Below, piece by piece: positions 63,656 through 64,000 of a stretch of 64,000 nucleotides of DNA; the stretch's first letter is position 1, and every line of letters begins with the position of its first letter. The position numbers and the translations under genes were made by a program. Under the pieces are notes generated by a model, which saw nothing but the letters and a program-made list of their open reading frames with translations, was not told where the DNA came from and did no database searches. Source of the DNA: an uncultured Chitinophaga sp. (GTDB taxonomy: Bacteria > Bacteroidota > Bacteroidia > Chitinophagales > Chitinophagaceae); contig NZ_CAMLHC010000010.1 in assembly GCF_946479755.1 (NCBI RefSeq), positions 124,001-188,000 on the forward strand, read 5' to 3'.

Positions 63656-64000
63656 TTACGATATTCTGCCGAGCAGCAGGTTTTTCACCTGTTGCCACAG
63701 CTGCCGGTACTGCCGGTTATCCCGGCGCTGCCAGTCTTTGACGATGGCCGCAGCTTCTTCCCGGCGCAGTTCCCGGGTGCTTTCAAACACTTCGTCCACT
63801 ATTTCCTTATCGGCCGTCAGCGCGGCTTCCTGGTAATGATGCAGCAGTTCTTTTCCGGCTTCGGTTTCCAGCCTCGCGGCGGCGGTACCCTGCGCCGTGG
63901 CGCTGGCCAGCCTTTCCTCGTACTCGCCTTTAGGCATCAGCACTTTGCTCAGCAGCGGCATGATCTCTATCAGCGTGATGATAAATACGATGAGGCGGTA
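63656..64000 (-). CDS. C-terminal part of a DUF4407-like membrane protein (5' end outside window)
   Basis: The frame is open to the right edge and translates there as YRLIVFIITLIEIMPLLSKV, a transmembrane segment followed by LMPKGEYEERL. This pattern ('R--F--IE--P---K-----G-Y---') is typical of DUF4407 proteins near their last transmembrane segment. A charged helical region of about 85 residues follows, ending LLLGRIS. The LytTR regulator begins 32 nt after its stop. The family call is from the last third only. Confidence 0.65.
   Translation of the reverse strand, partial: YRLIVFIITLIEIMPLLSKVLMPKGEYEERLASATAQGTAAARLETEAGKELLHHYQEAALTADKEIVDEVFESTRELRREEAAAIVKDWQRRDNRQYRQLWQQVKNLLLGRIS

Overview
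The window comes from a Bacteroidota genome, most likely a Chitinophaga-type member of the Chitinophagaceae. The evidence is a subtype iii (Bacteroidetes) type VI secretion system, a SusC/SusD pair, a FecR-like protein, many lipoproteins, OmpA and PF13568-type barrels, genes without Shine-Dalgarno sites, and one good Bacteroidetes-type promoter (TTTG, then TAnnTTTG) in front of argS. Both ends cut a gene: a DUF1349-like protein on the left and a DUF4407-like membrane protein on the right. I see no rRNA, tRNA, CRISPR array, transposase or phage integrase.

Positions 1-2.1 kb hold the end of a DUF1349-like gene and two small lipoproteins, one with an internal domain duplication. Positions 2.1-23.2 kb are the T6SS-iii locus, in blocks of alternating direction: tssD1-tssO-tssK-tssN-tssG (minus); a PKD-domain envelope protein, tssE and tssF (plus); a lytic transglycosylase, a TraN/DUF4138-like secreted protein, tssC, tssB and tssH/clpV (minus); tssD2, an unknown 200-aa protein, vgrG and an unknown 467-aa protein (plus); then two membrane proteins including a DUF3137 family member (minus). 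Sheath, tube, baseplate, spike and recycling ATPase are all present, as are the membrane proteins TssN and TssO. I do not see TssR, TssQ or a PAAR protein. The envelope part seems to be supplied by the PKD protein and the transglycosylase/TraN-like pair, which is the most interesting feature of the locus.

Positions 23.3-27.2 kb carry a DUF6807 (PmoA-like) secreted protein and a compact three-gene unit: a cytoplasmic gingipain/caspase-fold (C25-like) peptidase, a 95-aa OB-fold-like protein whose start overlaps the peptidase stop, and a 208-aa protein of unknown family. This is a candidate undescribed conflict or regulatory module.

Positions 27.2-64 kb are mostly ordinary chromosome. They hold dipeptide epimerase and 4-alpha-glucanotransferase, dnaK, an OmpA-family protein, a GNAT enzyme, a small barrel, argS, a TPR protein, cytidine deaminase, signal peptidase I, a hydrolase beside a sigma-54 activator with no DNA-binding domain, cysE-cysM, pdhB, a small membrane protein, thiolase, dnaG, thyA-folA, an isolated SusC/SusD pair, proline dehydrogenase, an orphan FecR-like protein, a dienelactone hydrolase, a TIM-barrel lipoprotein, a tetR-hydrolase operon with a clear operator, and a LytTR regulator. 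Strong hairpin terminators close many units. Several short dispersed elements recur between genes and are listed separately.
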